Below, piece after piece: positions 4,675 through 8,808 of a stretch of DNA of 8,808 nucleotides (its first letter is position 1; each line of letters opens with the position of its first letter). Location: positions 1 to 8,808 of the forward strand of contig CAIKFN010000076.1 in assembly GCA_903826715.1 (NCBI GenBank), written 5' to 3'. The position numbers and the translations under genes are program-made. The DNA is from an uncultured Actinomycetes bacterium. Its GTDB lineage: Bacteria > Actinomycetota > Acidimicrobiia > Acidimicrobiales > RAAP-2. A model generated the notes under the pieces. The model was not told where the DNA came from. It made no database searches and saw nothing but the letters and a program-made list of their open reading frames with translations.

Positions 4675-6417
4675 ATGAGCCAGACACGAGGGGCCGCATC
4701 GCCTACTTCAGGACTACAAGATCACGTTGAGTTAAATACTCAAGCACTCGATCAAGCAATTGACGACGTAGCAAAGAATGCACAGGCGTGGGCTGCAACA
4801 TCACCACTGCAGCGCGCTGACTTTCTTGCACGCATTATTTCTGACACGTACGCAGTTTCAGAAGAGTGGACTGCAGCTGGCTGTTACGCCAAGGGGCTCG
4901 ATCCAAATAGTCCAGAAGCAGGAGAAGAACTCTTCAGTGGTATTGGAACATACATCCGCATGGCACAAGCGTTTCGCCAATCAATGCTCGACATCAACGC
5001 GAAGGGTCGCCCTCAGTATCCGGGGCCAGTCCGTCACAAGCCAGGTAACCGAATTGCCATTCAAGTAATTCCTGGAAACATCTTTGACAAAATTCTCTAC
5101 AGCGGAATGACTGGTGAAGTGTGGATGGAACCAGGTGTCAGCGAAGCTGAGGTTAAATCTACTCAGGCAATGGCGTACCAAGAGCCGCAAGCTCACGCTG
5201 GTGTTTCACTTGTTCTAGGTGCTGGCAATGTTGCTTCGCTTGGGCCACGAGACGTGCTCACCAAGATGTTTGCTGAAGGCAAGGTTGTTGTTCTAAAGGC
5301 AAATCCTGTTAACGACTACTTGGTCCCGTACTGGAATAAGTCACTTAAGTCATTAATTGACGCAGGTTTTCTGCGCATCGTGAGTGGTGGTGCACAAGTT
5401 GGTGCGTACCTAACTACTCACGCCGGAATTGACGACATTCACGTAACTGGATCAGACAAAACACACGACGCAATTGTTTTCGGTGTTGGACCTGAAGGCG
5501 AGCGTCGCAAGGCTGCAAACGAACCACTTATTACCAAGCCTGTTTCATGCGAGCTTGGAAATGTTTCTCCAGTAGTGATTGTTCCAGGTAAGTGGTCTTC
5601 AAAAGAGATTGCGTATCAGGCCAAGCACGTTGCAACAATGCTTGCTAATAATGCAGGATTTAACTGCCTTTCACCACGCATCATTATTACTCATGCGCAG
5701 TGGGAACAGCGTGAAGAGTTCATGAGCGAACTTGAAAAAGTTTTCGCTAGCATCCCAACACGCCGTGCGTACTACCCAGGTGCGCTTTCACGCCGTGACT
5801 CATTCTTGAGTGTTCACCCAGATGCGCACCAAATTGGTGACGGAAGTGGTGACAAGATGCCTTGGACAATTATTCGCAATGTTGATCCAAACAACAAAGC
5901 TGACATGAGTCTTAATGTCGAAGCCTTCTGTGCACTTACAAGTGAGACAGGACTCGACGCATCTTCACCAGCAGACTTTGTTCGAAAGGCCACAGACTTC
6001 TGCAACGACGTTGTATGGGGAACGTTGTCGATGACAATGATTGCGGACCCTCGTGCGCTGAAGGACGCAGAAACTGGCCCTGCAATTGAGCAGTCAATTG
6101 CTGATCTTCGCTACGGTTCAATTGGTTTAAACCTCTGGCACGCAATGAGCTTTGCGTTCTCTACAACAGTGTGGGGCGCATACCCCGGTCACTTAATCAC
6201 TGACATTCAGTCCGGCAGCGGATTTGTGGGCAATGGCTTCATGTTTGCTCGCCCGCAGAAGTCGGTAGTTCGCGGACCATTTGTTGCATCACCAGCGCCA
6301 GCGTGGTTCTCTACGAATGCGAATGGGTCAGTAGTGATGCGCAAGCTTCTTAACTTTGAAGTCAAGCCATCCTGGTCAAAGATTCCTGGTCTACTTAAGG
6401 CAGCGCTTAAGAGTTAA
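4675..6417 (+). CDS. Aldehyde dehydrogenase superfamily protein, atypical
   Basis: The 580-residue protein (typical members are near 480-500) keeps the core of an NAD(P)-dependent aldehyde dehydrogenase after a long N-terminal extension. Landmarks: GAGN with Asn185 where classical enzymes have PWN; VVVLKANP with the cofactor lysine Lys208, 23 residues on as in ALDH2; VTGS at 257-260; CELGNVSP with Glu293; NAGFNCLSPR with Cys331 as the nucleophile; and NVEAF (Glu416, Phe418) for the E-x-F cofactor motif. The GN-V-x-L motif and CLSPR are also reminiscent of LuxC-type acyl-CoA reductases, so aldehyde oxidation and acyl-CoA or acyl-ester reduction are both possible. It is not a typical succinate-semialdehyde dehydrogenase despite gabT nearby. 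The last 11 bp overlap the converging lipoprotein gene, and a strong hairpin follows the stop by 9 nt. The superfamily is confident; the substrate is unknown. Confidence 0.88.
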   Translation: MSQTRGAASPTSGLQDHVELNTQALDQAIDDVAKNAQAWAATSPLQRADFLARIISDTYAVSEEWTAAGCYAKGLDPNSPEAGEELFSGIGTYIRMAQAFRQSMLDINAKGRPQYPGPVRHKPGNRIAIQVIPGNIFDKILYSGMTGEVWMEPGVSEAEVKSTQAMAYQEPQAHAGVSLVLGAGNVASLGPRDVLTKMFAEGKVVVLKANPVNDYLVPYWNKSLKSLIDAGFLRIVSGGAQVGAYLTTHAGIDDIHVTGSDKTHDAIVFGVGPEGERRKAANEPLITKPVSCELGNVSPVVIVPGKWSSKEIAYQAKHVATMLANNAGFNCLSPRIIITHAQWEQREEFMSELEKVFASIPTRRAYYPGALSRRDSFLSVHPDAHQIGDGSGDKMPWTIIRNVDPNNKADMSLNVEAFCALTSETGLDASSPADFVRKATDFCNDVVWGTLSMTMIADPRALKDAETGPAIEQSIADLRYGSIGLNLWHAMSFAFSTTVWGAYPGHLITDIQSGSGFVGNGFMFARPQKSVVRGPFVASPAPAWFSTNANGSVVMRKLLNFEVKPSWSKIPGLLKAALKS

Positions 6418-7426
6418 GTGCCACTATGGCAACACTTGTGTTGCCAACTAGAACACACTTCGTAGGCAAACAAGCAACACCGTTAAACGGGGTTGCTACA
6501 TAGATGAGCTTGTTGACTAGGAGAACATTGTTTTTCAATGTTTCAACCCATGGTGTGTTCATCTTTGCCATTCCAATTGCAACACACTTATTGACGCCTG
6601 CGCACGCCATTGCTGTGACGCCGCCTTTCGAAGAACTTACTTTTTCCCAAATTCGACCAAACGTCTTGGTACGAACAATAAAGCTGCTGCCTGATGAATC
6701 TGTCATAGCCCCAACACAGTTGAGTGCACTGCACGTAAGTGATCGAAGCTCTTGCCATGTAGTTCTTAGTGTTCTTTGTACCCACGTGGCACCTCTGTCG
6801 TGCGTTGCATAGAGGAGAACTGTAGGACCTGATTTAGCGCTCCCACTCACGAGGCAGTTGGCTGCATCGCTGCATGACATCGAAATCTGTCCACCAGCTG
6901 AGAAAGTTGAAGGGAGCGTAGAAGGCGTCGACCAAGTTGCAGCGCTGTCACGGCTAAAGATCAGCTCTAGAGAAGAAGTACTCGGGTCAAAACCTATAGC
7001 CGCACATTCGCTGTCAGCAAAACAATTGAGTGAACTGATTGTTTGAAACATCGTTGGCATCTTCAATGTGCTCACAACACCAGAACTGTATTTCCACAAA
7101 AACTGAGAGGTGGAAGTACTGCCAGAGAGTAGACACCCCGTAGACCAACACGATGAAGCAGTTATTTGAAGTGCGTTTGCCGGCACGCTCAGCGCTGTCC
7201 AGGCTTTTGAAGAGTCTGAGTATTGTTCGCTAGCCCCATACTGTGATGTATTGACTGCAATGCACGAAGCAGTGGTGCAGGCAACGTTTGTGAGTGCGTT
7301 ATTTATGTTGAGTGTTGGGGTCCCAGTGATTGTTGGTCCACTCGACAAAGGATGCGTTGTGGTGGCGCAACTCGCGAGAAGTACTGAGGCAATAGCCGCC
7401 ACAATAAGCACACGAATAGAACGCAT
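6407..7426 (-). CDS. Secreted lipoprotein, predicted seven-bladed propeller with paired cysteines
   Basis: The 339-residue protein begins with a lipoprotein signal (RSIRVLIVAAIASVLLASC, lipobox LASC, Cys20), so it should be exported and lipid-anchored outside the membrane. A Thr/Ser-rich linker leads into seven repeats of 42-50 residues, each with a close cysteine pair followed by a hydrophobic stretch and usually a glycine: C50/C55, C93/C98, C135/C141, C185/C191, C232/C237, C275/C281, C319/C324. Several repeats carry degenerate Asp-boxes (YSDSSKAW, SRDSAATW, THDRGATW at 208-215), as in BNR/sialidase-like propellers. Seven units suggest a closed seven-bladed propeller with a disulfide in each blade. 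No sialidase active-site set is evident, so binding or assembly is more likely than catalysis. It starts 9 nt after the gabT stop with no Shine-Dalgarno, suggesting re-initiation from gabT. I do not recognise a named family. Confidence 0.85.
   Translation of the reverse strand: MRSIRVLIVAAIASVLLASCATTTHPLSSGPTITGTPTLNINNALTNVACTTASCIAVNTSQYGASEQYSDSSKAWTALSVPANALQITASSCWSTGCLLSGSTSTSQFLWKYSSGVVSTLKMPTMFQTISSLNCFADSECAAIGFDPSTSSLELIFSRDSAATWSTPSTLPSTFSAGGQISMSCSDAANCLVSGSAKSGPTVLLYATHDRGATWVQRTLRTTWQELRSLTCSALNCVGAMTDSSGSSFIVRTKTFGRIWEKVSSSKGGVTAMACAGVNKCVAIGMAKMNTPWVETLKNNVLLVNKLIYVATPFNGVACLPTKCVLVGNTSVAIVALNS
6427..6446 (+). terminator. Strong 9-bp hairpin after the aldehyde dehydrogenase gene
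   Basis: TGGCAACAC at 6427-6435 is perfectly complementary to GTGTTGCCA at 6438-6446 with only TT between; in RNA this would close as a shorter stem on a CUUG tetraloop, a stable form. It starts 10 nt after the stop at 6417, the usual place for a terminator, but no T-tract follows. On the minus strand it encodes GNTSVA near the lipoprotein C-terminus. An overlapping smaller repeat, TGCCA-CTA-TGGCA (6419-6431), could compete with it. Confidence 0.5.
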
Positions 7427-7435
7427 TGTTGTTAT

Positions 7436-8773
7436 TTAGCCAGCGGCGCGAACAGCTGCAGCGAGCACGCTGAGGCCGTCAGCAAGCTGCTCGTTGGTGA
7501 TAGTTAGTGGTGGCAGCAAACGGATTACGTTCCCGTATGTTCCACAGGCAAGAGCAATTACGCCTTGTGAGTTGCAGTAACTAACAATTGACTTCGCAGC
7601 AGCAGCGTTAGCGTCCTTGGTGCCTGGAATTACGAGCTCCATAGCAATCATGGCACCCTTTCCGCGGACTTCTCCAATGATTGCTACGTCTTGCTGAAGC
7701 GCCTTGAGTGCACCAGTAATGGCGTCGCCTAGTTCACGAGCGCGTGCAATGAGATTTCTCTCACGCATCACACGAATAACTGCGAGTGCCGCTACACAGG
7801 TAACAGGGTTGCCTCCGTAGGTGCCACCAAGTCCACCTTCGTGGACTGCGTTCATAAGTTCTGCGCGGCCAGTGACACCAGAAAGTGGCATCCCACCAGC
7901 GAGACCCTTGGCGGTTGTCACCATGTCTGGTACTACGCCTTCGTGGTCAACGGCGAACCACTCACCAGTACGACCGAAGCCACTTTGAATTTCGTCAGCA
8001 ATAAAGACAACACCATTCTTAGTTGTCCACTCTGAAAGCGCTGGAAGGAATCCAGCGGCTGGAACAACAAATCCACCTTCGCCCTGAATTGGTTCGATAA
8101 GGAGTGCCGCAACGTTGCCTGCACCAACTTGCGATTCAATCATCTTGATCGCGCGCGCTGCAGCTTCTGGACCACTTAGGCCATCGTGGAAGGGATAGCT
8201 CATTGGCATGCGGTAGATCTCACCAGCAAAAGGACCAAAGCGGTCCTTGTATGGCATGTTCTTGGCTGTAAGTGCCATTGTCAAATTTGTGCGTCCGTGA
8301 TATGCGTGATCAAAAACAATCACTGCTTGACGACCAGTTGCGAGTCGTGCAATCTTCACAGCGTTCTCAACTGCTTCAGCGCCTGAGTTGAAGAGGGCTG
8401 AAGTCTTAGCGTGCGTTCCAGGCGTGATGTTCGAAAGTTCCTCACATACTTCGATGTAGCTTTCGTATGGAGTCACCATGAAGCATGTGTGGGTAAAGTC
8501 AGCGACTTGTTCGCTAACTGCAGCAACGAGCTCTGGGACTGCGTGTCCAATTGTGGTGACTGCAATTCCAGAACCAAGGTCGAGGATTCGATTGCCATCG
8601 ATGTCTTGGAGAATTGCTCCTTCAGCGCGCTCGATGTAAATAGGAAAGCCCTGGGTGAGCCCTGCACTCACTGACTTCTTGCGGCGTTCGTGCATGGCGA
8701 CCGACTTCGGTCCTGGGATGGCAGTTACGAGCTTGCGCTCTGTTCCTACGGAAGATTCAATTGACGAGACCAC
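7436..8773 (-). CDS. gabT: 4-aminobutyrate aminotransferase
   Basis: The 445-residue class III, PLP-dependent aminotransferase matches actinobacterial GabT throughout. GabT transfers the amino group of 4-aminobutyrate to 2-oxoglutarate, giving succinate semialdehyde and glutamate in the cytoplasm. Visible landmarks: LDLGSGIAVTTIGH at 65-77, FTHTCFMVTPYE at 93-104, FNSGAEAVENAVKIAR at 128-143, DHAYHGRTNLTMALTAK at 155-171, IEPIQGEGGF at 226-235, IADEIQSGFGRTG with Asp260 that contacts the PLP ring nitrogen, TTAKG with the Schiff-base Lys289, and GGTYGGNP with Thr318. Length is normal. The GTG start at 8773 has an excellent ribosome site, AGAGGAG (8785-8779), 5 nt away. A succinate-semialdehyde dehydrogenase would be the expected partner, but none of the usual type is in this window; it may lie beyond the right edge. 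The lipoprotein gene follows 9 nt downstream. Confidence 0.95.
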   Translation of the reverse strand: MVSSIESSVGTERKLVTAIPGPKSVAMHERRKKSVSAGLTQGFPIYIERAEGAILQDIDGNRILDLGSGIAVTTIGHAVPELVAAVSEQVADFTHTCFMVTPYESYIEVCEELSNITPGTHAKTSALFNSGAEAVENAVKIARLATGRQAVIVFDHAYHGRTNLTMALTAKNMPYKDRFGPFAGEIYRMPMSYPFHDGLSGPEAAARAIKMIESQVGAGNVAALLIEPIQGEGGFVVPAAGFLPALSEWTTKNGVVFIADEIQSGFGRTGEWFAVDHEGVVPDMVTTAKGLAGGMPLSGVTGRAELMNAVHEGGLGGTYGGNPVTCVAALAVIRVMRERNLIARARELGDAITGALKALQQDVAIIGEVRGKGAMIAMELVIPGTKDANAAAAKSIVSYCNSQGVIALACGTYGNVIRLLPPLTITNEQLADGLSVLAAAVRAAG

Positions 8774-8793
8774 AGCGACTCCTCTGAGTGTTT

Positions 8794-8805
8794 TGGCATT
8801 TGCCA
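8794..8805. promoter_or_regulatory. Short inverted repeat upstream of gabT
   Basis: TGGCA at 8794-8798 and TGCCA at 8801-8805 form a 12-bp inverted repeat with a TT centre, about 20 bp before the gabT start. Symmetry and position suit a repressor operator, but the arms are only 5 bp long and the window ends three bases later, so the promoter itself cannot be seen. No regulator gene is present to link it to. Confidence 0.25.
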
Positions 8806-8808
8806 GAC

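Noticed and set aside
8411..8674. 87-codon + strand frame opposite gabT
   Set aside because: It is antisense to the conserved GabT N-terminal half and its product has no recognisable features.
4675..8773. gabT plus the aldehyde dehydrogenase as a complete GABA shunt (gabT-gabD)
   Set aside because: The aldehyde dehydrogenase lacks succinate-semialdehyde dehydrogenase hallmarks, is on the opposite strand and is separated by the lipoprotein gene.
1..8808. CRISPR, tRNA, rRNA, IS elements or a phage-defence island
   Set aside because: No repeat-spacer array, cloverleaf, transposase, integrase or defence-type domain was found on either strand; the content is mostly metabolic.

Overview
The window (8,808 bp, GC slightly below 50% by eye) looks like a tightly packed chromosomal stretch from an actinobacterium. 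The reasons are a DUF2510 N-terminal module with the PPGWYPDP signature, a GabT of the actinobacterial type, frequent GTG starts, and a secreted lipoprotein built from repeated C-x4/5-C-hydrophobic-x-x-G units. Moderate GC, almost no intergenic DNA and several overlapping genes would suit a streamlined planktonic actinobacterium, for example an Acidimicrobiia or acI-like lineage. That placement is inference. No rRNA, tRNA, CRISPR array, transposase or phage gene is visible.

Layout, left to right. Positions 1-106 are an AT-rich leader with alternative inverted repeats. A UDP-sulfoquinovose synthase (sqdB/SQD1 type, 107-1300, +) follows. Next is a + strand cassette of three overlapping genes: a two-helix membrane protein with a coiled-coil tail (1348-1824), a 50-residue one-helix membrane protein (1824-1976), and a DUF3445 protein related to the haem subunit of oxidative N-demethylase (1973-2788). 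Converging on it is a minus-strand pair: a DUF2510 membrane protein (4640 to 4032) and an acyl-CoA dehydrogenase (3999 to 2785). An atypical aldehyde dehydrogenase superfamily protein (4675-6417, +) is divergent from the DUF2510 gene with only 34 bp between start codons. It converges on a second minus-strand pair: GABA aminotransferase gabT (8773 to 7436) and a predicted seven-bladed propeller lipoprotein (7426 to 6407).

Both convergent junctions overlap (4 bp and 11 bp). In each case a hairpin that could end the + strand transcript sits inside the 3' end of the opposing coding sequence. Most genes read as housekeeping or accessory metabolism: sulfosugar nucleotide synthesis, acyl-CoA oxidation, aldehyde or acyl oxidation and GABA catabolism. 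No single pathway clearly joins them. The most promising candidate for something undescribed is the overlapping cassette at 1348-2788, where two small membrane proteins appear translationally coupled to a haem N-demethylase-like protein with no reductase genes nearby.
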